Part shown: one piece after another, positions 16,364 to 24,806 of the stretch
Numbering within the stretch: the first letter of the stretch is position 1
How the letters are laid out: every line of letters begins with the position of its first letter
Source of the DNA: CADEED01 sp035701825
GTDB lineage: Bacteria > Pseudomonadota > Gammaproteobacteria > Steroidobacterales > Steroidobacteraceae
Reading direction: 5' to 3'
NCBI GenBank assembly: GCA_035701825.1
Contig: DASSRK010000145.1
Span: 1-64,000, forward strand
DNA length: 64,000 bases
The notes under the pieces: model-generated
What the model saw: the letters and a program-made list of their open reading frames with translations, nothing else
Database searches by the model: none
Told to the model about the DNA's origin: nothing
Made by a program: the position numbers and the translations under genes

Positions 16364-17167
16364 ATGACACGCAAGGTCCCCGCCGCCGGCCCGTTCGTCC
16401 TGCTGTTGTTGGCTTCGTGCGCCTCCCAGGCCGGGGACTGGAGCTGGCATGTGGGCGCGCACGATTTCATGGTTCCCGAAGTGGACTCGGATACCTTCGG
16501 CGTCAACGTCGGGGCGGCCTGGGATCACCGCACCGGATCGGGACGGCACCTCTTCGCGCTCGCGGATATCTATGGCGACTTCGACCAGGACCATCTCGAT
16601 CCCGATCACATCCCGGTGTGGTGGGAGGTGCGGGCCGGCACCGACGGGAAGTTCTGGCAGTCGGGCGCCGCGCATCTCGACTGGTCGGTGGATTTCGATA
16701 CGCGCATGAACACGACGAGCTCGATCGAGCGTCGCATGACGCTGCTGCCGTCGGTCGTCGCGGGATTCGACACGGAGGTCTTTTCCGGCGCGCTCAAGGC
16801 AGGCCCGGGGTGGTTCTTCCTCGAGATCGACGATGACGTGCCGAAGACCCGCGGCTATACCCGCGACGACTTCCGCAACAGCACCTTTGCCGGGTCGGTG
16901 GCGGCCAAGGGGACGATCAGGTTCGGCAAGGCCGTGTCCATGACGGTGGGCGCACAGAACTGGTGGGATGGCAGCGAGTCGCTGCAGTTCGAGGCACGCG
17001 GCGAGCTGCGCTTCGACGCCAGCAGCTGGACCCGGGGCGGCGACGTGGTGATCAGCGCGACGTACAACGATTACAACCTCGCTCCCTACCAGATCGACGG
17101 GCTCGAGCCCATCCTGCCGTGGCACGACGACCTGCTGGCGCGCGTGCTGCTGGAAAATCGCTGGTAG
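16364..17167 (+). CDS. Exported protein, probable outer-membrane beta-barrel
   Basis: 267 residues from ATG 16364 (an in-frame ATG at 16340 would add eight). A hydrophobic signal (PFVLLLLASCASQAG) contains Cys in LLASC, so it could be lipidated or simply cleaved. The body alternates polar and aromatic residues, with WSWHVGAHDF, WFFLEIDDD and VISATYNDYN, and ends in LLENRW, an aromatic C-terminus suggesting a small beta-barrel. No enzyme motif or named family was recognised. It is alone between the SemiSWEET and a convergent periplasmic gene. Confidence 0.65.
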   Translation: MTRKVPAAGPFVLLLLASCASQAGDWSWHVGAHDFMVPEVDSDTFGVNVGAAWDHRTGSGRHLFALADIYGDFDQDHLDPDHIPVWWEVRAGTDGKFWQSGAAHLDWSVDFDTRMNTTSSIERRMTLLPSVVAGFDTEVFSGALKAGPGWFFLEIDDDVPKTRGYTRDDFRNSTFAGSVAAKGTIRFGKAVSMTVGAQNWWDGSESLQFEARGELRFDASSWTRGGDVVISATYNDYNLAPYQIDGLEPILPWHDDLLARVLLENRW

Positions 17168-17171
17168 CCGT

Positions 17172-17798
17172 TCAGTACGCCCGGCCGACGAGCCCGAAGC
17201 CGCGCAGCTCGGCCGCGCTCAGCTCGCGGCTCTCGCCCGCCGGCACCGCCAGCATCGCGGCGAGCAGTGAGCCCTGGATTCCCATGCGCTCGAGGTACGT
17301 GGCGATGGGATTGTTGATGCGCTCGATGTAACGCTCGGCACGATGCTCGCCAAGCTCGATGGCGGCGTCGGGATAGGGATGATCGACGGTGACGCGCGCC
17401 TCGCGTGCAGATCGATGCACGCCGCCCGCAAGCACCAGCACGCAGGCGGTGCCGCAGTTTCCGTGCGCGATCACCGCCGCGCCGCGCTCACGCAGTCGCG
17501 TACCGAAAGTCATGGCCGCATCGACGCTGCCCGCGGTGCCGGTGACCTCGAAGTCGAAGCCTTGCAGGTGGGTGCGCCGGGCGAGGAACCTTTCGAAGGC
17601 CTCGGCCTGCGCGCGGGTGATGGGACCCGTGAGATCGAAGCGGCACGGCGGCGTCTGCCGCGCCGGCCCGTCGCATCCATGAGCCGTGAGTCCGGTGGCG
17701 AATTGGCCGGGTTCGGCATTGCTGGCGGATTGCGCAGATGCCTGGCCGCCCAGCCACAGCGCGAACGCAAGAACAGCGGCAGCGATGATCTTGTCCAC
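17172..17798 (-). CDS. Predicted periplasmic ClpP-like protein (COG3904 type)
   Basis: 208 residues with a signal peptide ending ASA. The core has the crotonase/ClpP-like layout of the COG3904 periplasmic proteins: FDFEVTGTAGSVDAAMTFGTRLR, then NCGTACVLVLAGGVHRSA and VTVDHPYP. The position that is Ser in true ClpP peptidases is a Cys-Gly-Thr-Ala-Cys here, so peptidase activity is doubtful; the two Cys may form a disulfide. Other Cys (GCDGP, PPCRF) pair near the N-terminus. Function unknown. The next upstream gene on this strand is tRNA-Phe, 50 bp away. Confidence 0.65.
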   Translation of the reverse strand: MDKIIAAAVLAFALWLGGQASAQSASNAEPGQFATGLTAHGCDGPARQTPPCRFDLTGPITRAQAEAFERFLARRTHLQGFDFEVTGTAGSVDAAMTFGTRLRERGAAVIAHGNCGTACVLVLAGGVHRSAREARVTVDHPYPDAAIELGEHRAERYIERINNPIATYLERMGIQGSLLAAMLAVPAGESRELSAAELRGFGLVGRAY

Positions 17799-17847
17799 GC
17801 GTCGAGCGTAGCGGACCGCGTGAGCAACGGAATGGACGGAGTGGAGA

Positions 17848-17923
<76 letters not shown>

Positions 17924-17930
17924 GCCTTTG

Positions 17931-17963
17931 CCTCTTCGATGAAGAGGCCCCCCGATCGAGGGG
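17931..17963. other. Two small hairpins next to tRNA-Phe
   Basis: Two short stems, CCTCTTC-GAT-GAAGAGG (17931-17947) and CCCC-GATCGA-GGGG (17950-17963), sit just 5' of the tRNA-Phe gene on its strand. They may form in the primary transcript leader or act as processing or termination signals; no U-run is present. Confidence 0.3.
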
Positions 17964-18120
17964 CGCGTATTAGACCGGGCAGGCTCCGCGCCGTCAAGCA
18001 ATCCTGTGCCCAACCTCTTGATTTACCAAAGGTAGCGGCCGCAGCGCGGACCTCGCATCCGCGGGCCCGGCGCCGCGCGCTGCTTGATCGGCGCGCAATC
18101 GGCTCCATAAAGGGCGGCCC

Positions 18121-18984
18121 ATGAACGCACAAACCCAGGTCTCGAACGCTCCGCGCGCGGTGGTTCGCACTCTGCGCGGCCAGCCTGCCTCCGATGGAGC
18201 GGGCGTCAAGCTCACGCGAGTCATCGGCCAGCCCAGGCTGCCCGATCTCGACCCGTTCCTGCTGCTCGACGAGTTCGGCACGGACAAGGCCGAGGACTAC
18301 ATCGCCGGCTTTCCCGAGCATCCGCACCGCGGCTTCGAGACGGTGACCTACATGCTCGACGGCCGCATGCGCCACAAGGACAACCACGGGCACGAGGGCG
18401 TGCTCGAGCCGGGCGCCGTGCAGTGGATGACCGCGGGCCGCGGCATCGTGCACTCGGAAATGCCCGAGCAGCGCGAGGGCCGCATGCGCGGCTTCCAGCT
18501 GTGGATGAACCTGCCGGCGAAGGACAAGATGTCCGCGCCTAACTACCAGGAATTCGGCGGCGACAGGCTGCCGCTGGTGGAGAAGCCCGGGCTCGCGGTC
18601 AAGGTGATCGCGGGCACGCTGGATGGTGCCACCGGGCCGGTGAAGCAGCCGGCGACGGATCCCATCTACATGGACATCCGCCTGGACGCCGGCGTCGAGT
18701 TCGCGCTGCCGGTGCCGGCGGGCCACTCGGCGTTCGTGTACGTGTACGAAGGATCGCTGGCGGCGGGCGTGGAACGCGACGCGGCCACGATCGGCGCGCA
18801 GGAACTCGCGGTGCTGGGCGACGGCACGGAAGTGCGCCTCGCCGGCCGCGCGCCGCAGTCGCGCGCCATCCTGGTCGCGGGCCGGCCGTTGCGCGAGCCG
18901 GTGGCGCGCTACGGCCCGTTCGTGATGAACACGCGCGAGGAGATCATGCAGGCCTTCAGCGACTACCAGGCCGGCAAATTCTGA
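18121..18984 (+). CDS. Pirin-family bicupin protein
   Basis: 287 residues with the pirin signature: DPFLLLDEFG, then FPEHPHRGFETVTYMLDG, giving the metal-binding His residues, HKDNHGHEG, and the MTAGRGIVHSEMP segment with further His/Glu ligands in the first cupin; the second cupin (about 170-270) lacks the ligand set, as is usual. Pirins bind iron and include quercetin 2,3-dioxygenases and redox-sensing co-regulators; the role here is undefined. The start ATG 18121 follows AAAGGGCGG. It is monocistronic with a strong terminator. Confidence 0.92.
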   Translation: MNAQTQVSNAPRAVVRTLRGQPASDGAGVKLTRVIGQPRLPDLDPFLLLDEFGTDKAEDYIAGFPEHPHRGFETVTYMLDGRMRHKDNHGHEGVLEPGAVQWMTAGRGIVHSEMPEQREGRMRGFQLWMNLPAKDKMSAPNYQEFGGDRLPLVEKPGLAVKVIAGTLDGATGPVKQPATDPIYMDIRLDAGVEFALPVPAGHSAFVYVYEGSLAAGVERDAATIGAQELAVLGDGTEVRLAGRAPQSRAILVAGRPLREPVARYGPFVMNTREEIMQAFSDYQAGKF

Positions 18985-19023
18985 AGACTCCGGGGCGAGC
19001 TCCCCCGCTCGACCCCGCTCCTG

Positions 19024-19055
19024 GGACGGCACGGAAAACGTGCCGTCCTTTTTTT
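19024..19055 (+). terminator. Rho-independent terminator after pirin
   Basis: A perfect 10-bp stem GGACGGCACG / CGTGCCGTCC with loop GAAAA and seven T residues, about 40 bp after the pirin stop. Confidence 0.95.
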
Positions 19056-19205
19056 ATGTCTCGATGGCGCGCGATGGAGGCGCGAGACATGGGCATCTTT
19101 CGACGGCGAACCGCTGCAGTTCGCCTGTTTCGCCGGTGGCGGCTGACCACGGTGGAAGTGAAGCCCGCCGCGCGGCCGCTGCAGCTCATCGATGACGGGC
19201 TCTAG

Positions 19206-19475
19206 CTACTCAGCCGGCGCGACGAATTCCTTCGGCTTCTCCGAGCCGTCGCCGAAGAAGAACTTCTCCATCTCGAATTCCAGCCGCTTGCGATGCGCGG
19301 GCTCGATGGGAGTCAACCGGTATTCGTTGATCAGCATGACCTGGTGGCGCACCCACTGCTGCCAGGCTTCCTTCGAGACATTCTCGTAGATGCGCTTGCC
19401 GAGCTCGCCGGGATACGGCGGCTTGTCGAGCCCGGGCGCCTCCTTCTTGAGCAACACACAATTCACCATTCTCAT
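19206..19475 (-). CDS. yggX: YggX-family iron-trafficking / oxidative-protection protein
   Basis: 89 residues. It matches YggX closely: VNCVLLKKEAPGLD at the start, with the conserved Cys, PYPGELGKRIYENVSKEAW, QVMLINEYRL and EHRKRLEFEM-like end. YggX protects Fe-S clusters and limits damage from labile iron in the cytoplasm. ATG 19475 overlaps the TGA of mutY (ATGA), so it is translationally coupled; an in-frame ATG at 19469 is the alternative. Pairing with mutY, itself an Fe-S oxidative-damage repair enzyme, is standard in gammaproteobacteria. Confidence 0.95.
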   Translation of the reverse strand: MRMVNCVLLKKEAPGLDKPPYPGELGKRIYENVSKEAWQQWVRHQVMLINEYRLTPIEPAHRKRLEFEMEKFFFGDGSEKPKEFVAPAE

Positions 19476-20545
19476 CGCAAGGTCTCCAACAAGGTCTTGA
19501 TGGGCGCGGGCAGTCCGATGCGCGCGGGCCGCGCGAGGTCATACCACAGTCGGGCGCGCTCGCTCGGCTCCTCGATGCGGCGCGCGCCCTGGCAGTGCGC
19601 CACGAGCGGCGTGATCACGAGATCGAAGTGCGTGAAGCTGTGTTCGATTTCCTGCAACGCGACGCGCGCCACCGTGGCGCGGGCCAGCGAGCGCGTGGCG
19701 AACTGTGCCGCGGCGTCGCGGTCGTCGAACTCCGGCAGGCACCACAGCCCGCCCCAGATGCCGTTCGCCGGGCGCTGGACCAGCAGCACGGCAGAATCGT
19801 GGCGCGCCACCAGCATCACCGCGCGGCGCGTCTTGCGCGCCGCCCGGTGCCGCCTGGCCGCCGGCAGCTCTTCCTGGCGTGCTTCGATGCGCGCGCGGCA
19901 ATCGGCGGAGATCGGACACTCGCCGCAGCGCGGCCGGTGTCGCCTGCACAGGGTCGCACCGAGATCCATGATGGCCTGCGTGTAGGTGGCCACACCGAGC
20001 GCCGGCGTCTCCTGTTCCGCCAGCTCCCACAGGCGCGCGAGCGTCGCGCTTTCATCCGGCGCACCATGAACCGCGTGATGGCGCGCCAGCACCCGCTTGA
20101 CGTTGCCGTCGAGAATGGGATGCCGCGCATCCTGCGACAGCGACAGGATGGCGCCGGCGGTGGAGCGGCCGACACCCGGCAGCTCCATCACAGCTTCGAG
20201 CGTGGACGGGAACCTGCCGCCATGCCGGTCGCGGATGAGCTGTGCGGCGGCATGCAGGTTGCGGGCACGCGCGTAGTAGCCGAGGCCCGTCCACAGGTGC
20301 AGCACTTCGTCGCGCGGCGCATCGGCGAGCGCGCGCACGTCCGGGAAGCGCGCCATGAAGCGTTCGAAATACGGGATGACCGTCGACACCTGGGTCTGCT
20401 GCAGCATGATCTCCGAGACCCAGACGCGGTAGCTGGCGCTGTCCTTCGATGGATGCCGCTGCCAGGGCAAATCGTGCCGGCCGGCGCGCGCGTGCCAGTC
20501 GATGAGTCGCGGCGCGATGCCGCGGCGCCCGGCCGCGCGCGTCAT
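19472..20545 (-). CDS. mutY: A/G-specific adenine DNA glycosylase MutY
   Basis: 357 residues. It removes adenine mispaired with 8-oxoguanine or guanine. The helix-hairpin-helix glycosylase domain has catalytic Glu-45 (SEIMLQQTQV), LPGVGRSTAGAIL and Asp-146 (ILDGNVKRVLARH). Four Cys (200, 207, 210, 216) in the C-x6-C-x2-C-x5-C spacing bind the [4Fe-4S] cluster. The C-terminal NUDIX-like domain (about 235-350) recognises 8-oxoG. It overlaps yggX downstream and the AsmA-like gene upstream by 4 bp each (ATGA), so the three are one operon. Confidence 0.97.
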   Translation of the reverse strand: MTRAAGRRGIAPRLIDWHARAGRHDLPWQRHPSKDSASYRVWVSEIMLQQTQVSTVIPYFERFMARFPDVRALADAPRDEVLHLWTGLGYYARARNLHAAAQLIRDRHGGRFPSTLEAVMELPGVGRSTAGAILSLSQDARHPILDGNVKRVLARHHAVHGAPDESATLARLWELAEQETPALGVATYTQAIMDLGATLCRRHRPRCGECPISADCRARIEARQEELPAARRHRAARKTRRAVMLVARHDSAVLLVQRPANGIWGGLWCLPEFDDRDAAAQFATRSLARATVARVALQEIEHSFTHFDLVITPLVAHCQGARRIEEPSERARLWYDLARPARIGLPAPIKTLLETLR

Positions 20546-21762
20546 TTCACGGCCGCCGTCTTCGGCGGCGACTGGCTGCGCAGCCCCTGCTCATCCAGCA
20601 GCAGCCGCAACGTGACGCCCTTCATCTCGACGTCGTCGTAAGTGGCTTGCGCGAGCTCCAGCACGCCGCGGAATTTGAGCGCGCGCAGTTCGGCGGTGGG
20701 CAGCACGAACGGCGGACTCTTCGGGTCGGTCACCGGCACGTAGCGCGCGATGTCCAACCGGTCGCCGCGCAGCGTGAACTCGCCCACCGGATCGTCGCCC
20801 GCGGCGCGGTGGAAATTGCCGGTGAAGTGAGTGTCGTCGAGTTGTAACGCAAGCGGATCGATGCTGATCGCGCCGGCGTCGAACTTCCACGCACTGGCGA
20901 GGTCGATGCGCGTCAATGTCGCCGGATCGGTGGTCCGGGGCGCGGCGACGCCGAGCGACGCCAGCAGCGCGCGCGCGTCGAAGGTGTTGGTGTCGATGCT
21001 GCCTTCGAGGCGCACCGCCCCGCCGAAGCTTCCGCGCACCGCGCCTTGCGCTTCCATAGCGCCGAGGCTCGCCGAGAAATCCGGTACGTCGAGCTTCGAA
21101 TAGTCCTCGGTGAGCGCGGCCTCGGGCACGGCCAGGCGGAACGGCACACCCCCGGGCGCGAAGCCCTGCATGTGCGCGACGCCCGCGATCGTGGTGCCGG
21201 TGAATGGCCTGCCGGGATCGATGGCGCCGGTCGTCAGGTTGAGCGCACTGATCTCGACGCGGCGCGCTGCGGTCTCGTCGACGAACGACAGTCGGCTGTC
21301 GCGCAGGTCGACGCCGTCGACGGTGACGTGACGGTTTTTCGCATCCGGCTGGTCCTGCGCCTCGCCGCCGATGCCTTCCCAGTTGCCCTTGCCGTCGGCG
21401 CGGCGCGTGAGCCGCACGTCGGCGCCTTCGAGCATGATGCGGTCGACCTCGAGCTCGCCACGCATCAGCGGAACGACCCGCACGCCGAGCCGCGCGTGCT
21501 GCCAGCTCGCCATGGGCTCGCGGGGAAATCCCGGCGGATTGCCGAACTCGCCGGCGCCGGTGCGCAGCGCGAGCCAGGGGAAAAATTTCAGCTCGATGTC
21601 ACCGGCCAGCGTGAATTCGCGCCCGGTGGCTTCCTGGACGGCGGCCTCGATGCGGCCCTTGAAGGCGTTGGGATCGACCACCCACACCAGCACTCCGAGG
21701 CCCAGCAGGATGAGCACGAAGAGTCCGGCAAGACCCCAGGAAATCCATTTGAGTACGCGCAC
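20542..21762 (-). CDS. AsmA-family protein
   Basis: 406 residues from a GTG at 21762; the longer frame upstream is arginine-rich, unconserved and runs into the preceding gene. One N-terminal membrane helix (ISWGLAGLFVLILLGLGVLV) is followed by the AsmA motif DPNAFKGRIEAAVQEATGREF and TLAGDIELKFFPWLALRTG. The rest is beta-rich with AsmA-type repeats. It is shorter than E. coli AsmA (about 600). AsmA-like proteins are anchored in the inner membrane and span toward the outer membrane; several are implicated in phospholipid transport. It starts 66 bp after the DUF4097 gene and overlaps mutY by 4 bp. Confidence 0.88.
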   Translation of the reverse strand: MRVLKWISWGLAGLFVLILLGLGVLVWVVDPNAFKGRIEAAVQEATGREFTLAGDIELKFFPWLALRTGAGEFGNPPGFPREPMASWQHARLGVRVVPLMRGELEVDRIMLEGADVRLTRRADGKGNWEGIGGEAQDQPDAKNRHVTVDGVDLRDSRLSFVDETAARRVEISALNLTTGAIDPGRPFTGTTIAGVAHMQGFAPGGVPFRLAVPEAALTEDYSKLDVPDFSASLGAMEAQGAVRGSFGGAVRLEGSIDTNTFDARALLASLGVAAPRTTDPATLTRIDLASAWKFDAGAISIDPLALQLDDTHFTGNFHRAAGDDPVGEFTLRGDRLDIARYVPVTDPKSPPFVLPTAELRALKFRGVLELAQATYDDVEMKGVTLRLLLDEQGLRSQSPPKTAAVK

Positions 21763-21827
21763 GCGGCCGACATTGTAACGATGTCGGCCGCGCGGGCGTG
21801 GCGCCGGGTGGCGCCGTCGGCAGGGGA

Positions 21828-22727
21828 TTACTTGTCGCAGATCTCCACGTCGCCGGAGAGCGTCTTGGCACGCACGCGTGCCCCCTCTTCGACGGTGCGC
21901 ACGGTGAGCCGCTTGCCGGGCCCGTATTCGCTGGCGCGCTTCACGTCCTTGGCGAGGCACCCCTCGATGTCGCCGCTGAAGGTCTCGACTTCCGCGGACA
22001 CGCCGCCCGGCGCGCTGAGGTGCAACGTCAGGTCGCCGCTCACCGCTTCGGCGTCGACGCGCGCGTCCTGGGTGAGCCTGGCGCGCAGGTTGAGGCTGCC
22101 GGAAGTGGTCTTGCCGCGGATCTCGCTGGCCTCGGTCATCTGCACGCGCGCATCGCCGCTCACCGTCACCAGTTCGAGCTTGCCGGCGGCATTGGACAGG
22201 TCGAGGTTACCGCTCACCGAGCTCACGCGCAGGCGCAGCGGCTTGCCGCTGCCCCGCAGCGTGACGTCGCCGCTCACCGAGCGCAGGTCGGAGTCGTCAC
22301 CGGCGATGTCGGCGGTGATTTCGCCGCTGACGCTCTTCAGTCGCTGGGTACCCTGGACTCCCCTCGTGGACACGTCGGCGCTAACCGCGGAGACCTCCAC
22401 CGAGCTCATCTTGGGCACCTGGATCTCGAGGTCCGCGCTGCTGTCGTGATTTGAACCGCGCGGCAGGATCACCTTGACGGTGGTGCGGCCGCCGCTCGAG
22501 GTCACGTCCACGCGTTCGACGCCGCTGCCGAGCTCGCCACTCACGTGCACTTCGTTGCGATCCCAGCCGCGCACGTCGATGGTGCCCGACACGTTGGATA
22601 TCACTACTTCGCCATCAGCGGTGGCTTCGACCGTGCGTTCGAAGTTTTCATCGGCGGCGAACGCGGCCAGCGGCAGCAGGCTCGCGGCCCACAGCGCGAT
22701 GACGGAACGAAAACGGGTCTCTCTCAT
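21828..22727 (-). CDS. Exported DUF4097-family beta-helical protein
   Basis: 299 residues from ATG 22727, preceded by an ideal AGGAG site. A signal peptide (about 1-25, ending AAFA) is followed by short repeats in a right-handed beta-helix-like pattern: VSGTIDVRGW, VSADVSTRGV, SVSGEITADI, SVSGDVTLRG, SVSGNLDLSN, VSGDARVQMT, TSGSLNLRA, VSGDLTLHL, FSGDIEGCL and LSGDVEICD. This is the DUF4097/putative-adhesin family, very often encoded beside an ECF sigma and its anti-sigma, as here. The function is unknown; an envelope or periplasmic role in the sigma-factor response is inferred from the context. Confidence 0.88.
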   Translation of the reverse strand: MRETRFRSVIALWAASLLPLAAFAADENFERTVEATADGEVVISNVSGTIDVRGWDRNEVHVSGELGSGVERVDVTSSGGRTTVKVILPRGSNHDSSADLEIQVPKMSSVEVSAVSADVSTRGVQGTQRLKSVSGEITADIAGDDSDLRSVSGDVTLRGSGKPLRLRVSSVSGNLDLSNAAGKLELVTVSGDARVQMTEASEIRGKTTSGSLNLRARLTQDARVDAEAVSGDLTLHLSAPGGVSAEVETFSGDIEGCLAKDVKRASEYGPGKRLTVRTVEEGARVRAKTLSGDVEICDK

Positions 22728-22729
22728 GA

Positions 22730-23266
22730 TCAGATCTCCTGGCTGCCGGAATCGCGCACCACGGTCAGGGCACGCATCTCTTCCTGGCACGAACTCACCA
22801 ACAATTCCTGCAGCAGCGCATTGGCCGGGTCGCGGCCCAGCGCTGCCTCGATGTCCTTGATCGACTGCTGCAACGTATCGAGGCTGGCCTTGACCTTGTC
22901 GCGCTCCACGGCCGGCATGGTCGCGAGCTTGGCCTGGACCTCGGCGAACAACGCGTCGCGCTGCTGCTGGTACTTGGCGTCGATCAGCAGCGGCTGGCCC
23001 GCGGCAACCTGGGCCGGCGGGTTGCCCGCGACCTGGGTCCCGGTCGGCGGCGCAATGGCCCGGCCGATGAAAACGCCCAGTGTCACCAGCGCGACGGCGG
23101 CAGCCATGCCGGCGGCCGGCATCCAGGCGGCCCGGCGGCGCATCGGCGGCGCGGCGACCGCGGCCTTGTCGGCCTCGATGGCAGCAGAGATAGCCGGCCA
23201 CAGGTCGCGCGCAGGAGGCACGTCCTGCTTCAGCTCGTCGAGTCGCGTAATCCGCCGAGTGGTCAT
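22730..23266 (-). CDS. Membrane anti-sigma factor (probable)
   Basis: 178 residues from ATG 23266, which overlaps the TGA of the sigma gene (ATGA). The cytoplasmic N-terminus (about 1-45; LDELKQDVPPARDLWPAIS) is the usual short anti-sigma region, followed by a single membrane helix (AAGMAAAVALVTLGVFIGRAI) and a periplasmic, coiled-coil-prone C-terminus (KYQQQRDALFAEVQAKL). No zinc-binding His-x3-Cys-x2-Cys is present, so it is not a ZAS-type anti-sigma. Position and topology, rather than a strong motif, support the call. Confidence 0.75.
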   Translation of the reverse strand: MTTRRITRLDELKQDVPPARDLWPAISAAIEADKAAVAAPPMRRRAAWMPAAGMAAAVALVTLGVFIGRAIAPPTGTQVAGNPPAQVAAGQPLLIDAKYQQQRDALFAEVQAKLATMPAVERDKVKASLDTLQQSIKDIEAALGRDPANALLQELLVSSCQEEMRALTVVRDSGSQEI

Positions 23267-23835
23267 CGCACACCTCGTTCCAATCTGTCCTTCAGCAAGC
23301 CGCGCGCCCGGTGCAGTTGCGCCTTGCAGGTGCCGACGGCGATGCCGAGCATCGACGCGGCCTCCGAATGTTCGTAGCCATACACGCCGCACAACACCAG
23401 CGCGTCGCGTGCGCCCTGCGGCAGCGATTCGATCGCGGCCTCGAGCTCCTCTTCCTCCACCGGTGTGTCGAGCACCGTGACCGCTTCCTCGTACACGGTC
23501 GGGTCCTCCGACAGCACCTCGGCGTTGGCCGGCCCGCGGCGCTTCTCGAGCACCGTGTTCACCGCGATCCGGTGCAGCCAGGTCGAAAAACTGCTGCGGG
23601 CCTCGAATCGCGGCAGGGCCTTCCACGCCTTGATGAAGGCGTCCTGCACGCAGTCGGCGGCGGTGTCCGGGTTGCGGGTCATCCGTAGGCATAACCCGTG
23701 CACGCGCGCCACGTGTTCGCGGTAGAGACGTTCGAAGGCTCGGCTGTCGCCCTTCTGCGCGCGCTCGATGAGCGCGGCGTCGAAACTGACGACCGTCTCG
23801 GTCTTCATGATCCGGGCTGTCGAACCATCGGCCAA
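23263..23835 (-). CDS. ECF-family RNA polymerase sigma factor
   Basis: 190 residues. Region 2 (about 20-90) has FERLYREHVARVHGLCLRM and DAFIKAWKALPRFEAR; region 4 (about 125-185) has ESLPQGARDALVLCGVYGYEHSEAASMLGI then VGTCKAQLHRARGLL. It lacks sigma regions 1 and 3 as ECF factors do. The start is uncertain: TTG 23835 has a well-spaced GGGAG, whereas ATG 23808 has none. It heads sigma / anti-sigma / DUF4097, with asmA-mutY-yggX following. A roughly 108-bp inverted repeat lies just upstream, in the region that should carry its promoter. Confidence 0.93.
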   Translation of the reverse strand: MADGSTARIMKTETVVSFDAALIERAQKGDSRAFERLYREHVARVHGLCLRMTRNPDTAADCVQDAFIKAWKALPRFEARSSFSTWLHRIAVNTVLEKRRGPANAEVLSEDPTVYEEAVTVLDTPVEEEELEAAIESLPQGARDALVLCGVYGYEHSEAASMLGIAVGTCKAQLHRARGLLKDRLERGVR

Positions 23836-23897
23836 ACGTCTCTCCCTCGTACGGGGATTAGAGACGAAAACCGGGGGCCGGGTTTGAACCGGGGCGA

Positions 23898-24005
23898 AGA
23901 CGGTGCCGGAGCATGCAGTCCGGCCTAACTCGGCCGTTTTTGGCCGAATTCGAGGGTATTACGCAGGGTACGAGTTATGCCGGAATGCATGCTCCGGCAC
24001 CGTCT
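23898..24005. repeat. Long inverted repeat, copy A
   Basis: The left arm (23898-23933) and right arm (23971-24005) are near-complements of about 35 bp with a few mismatches; the core is GGTGCCGGAGCATGCA on the left and its complement on the right. The 37-bp loop contains its own small hairpin (GGCCG-TTTTT-GGCC). It sits between the response-regulator stop codon (24005-24007) and the sigma-factor start. Copy B at 29258-29359 has the same arms and an unrelated loop. Confidence 0.9.
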
Positions 24006-24676
24006 TAACTCCGCTGGGTGCCGCCGGAAAACCACTTCATCGCGTACTGAAGCAGCTGGCTGTTGGTGGCCAGGCCGAGCTTGTGCTTGATGGTCTGGCG
24101 GTGTGACTCGATGGTCTTCACCGACAGCGTGAACTCCTGCGCGATTTCGCGCGAACTCATGCCGCGGCCGATCATGTTCAGGATCTGCACTTCGCGGTTC
24201 GACAGGCGCGCCACCGGGTCGTTGGTCTCGGAGCGGTTCTCGCCGGCGCGCTGGTCGAGCGAGCGCTGCACGGTCTCGCTGACGTAGGTCCGGCCATCGA
24301 GTACCCGGCGCACGGCGATCAGCAGCTGGTCGGACGCCGCCTGTTTCATGATGTAGCCCATGGCGCCGGCGGCGAGCAGCCGCTCGGCGTAGATGGTCTC
24401 GTCGTGCATCGACAACACCAGCATGCGCAGCTCGGGCATTTCGGCGTGCATCTGGCGCACCAGCTCGATGCCGTCGCCACGCTCCAGCGACAGGTCGACC
24501 ACCACGATGTCGGGCTTCTTGGCGCGGATGGCTTCGCGGGCGGCGGGCTCGGAATCCGCCTCGCCGATCACCGCCAGGTCCGGTTCCGCCTCGAACATGC
24601 GCCGCAGCCCCTGACGGACGATCGGGTGATCGTCGACGATGAGGATCTGGCGCTTGGTGGCCATGGCTGCAGTCAT
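24005..24676 (-). CDS. NarL/FixJ-type response regulator
   Basis: 223 residues. The receiver domain (about 9-125) has the acidic pair DD in ILIVDDHPIVRQGL, phospho-acceptor Asp-61 (DIVVVD), Ser/Thr near VLSMHDE and Lys-111 (GYIMK). The LuxR-type output domain (about 150-215) has LSNREVQILNMIGRGMSSREIA and VKTIESHRQTIKHKLG. AGGGG precedes ATG 24676; an ATG at 24664 is possible. It lies 130 bp downstream of the seven-PAS histidine kinase on the same strand and is surely its partner. The stop codon abuts the inverted repeat. Targets are unknown. Confidence 0.95.
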   Translation of the reverse strand: MTAAMATKRQILIVDDHPIVRQGLRRMFEAEPDLAVIGEADSEPAAREAIRAKKPDIVVVDLSLERGDGIELVRQMHAEMPELRMLVLSMHDETIYAERLLAAGAMGYIMKQAASDQLLIAVRRVLDGRTYVSETVQRSLDQRAGENRSETNDPVARLSNREVQILNMIGRGMSSREIAQEFTLSVKTIESHRQTIKHKLGLATNSQLLQYAMKWFSGGTQRS

Positions 24677-24806
24677 GATCGTCCCCTACGCGCAATTATT
24701 AGGGTCGAATCATACGGCGATGTGGCGGAGCGTCAATCCTTTGTCCTACACGGCCCTATAGTTAGATCGAGCGCAATGGGCCTTTGGTCCTGCCCCGCGG
24801 AACCCC

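Noticed and set aside
19089..19205. 38-codon frame between pirin and yggX (+ strand)
   Set aside because: ATG 19089 to TAG 19203 is open, but the translation is Arg-rich with no ribosome site and lies after a terminator; not enough to call a gene.
23898..24005. Inverted repeat as an insertion sequence or attachment site
   Set aside because: No transposase, target-site duplication or integrase is present; the copies lack flanking repeats.
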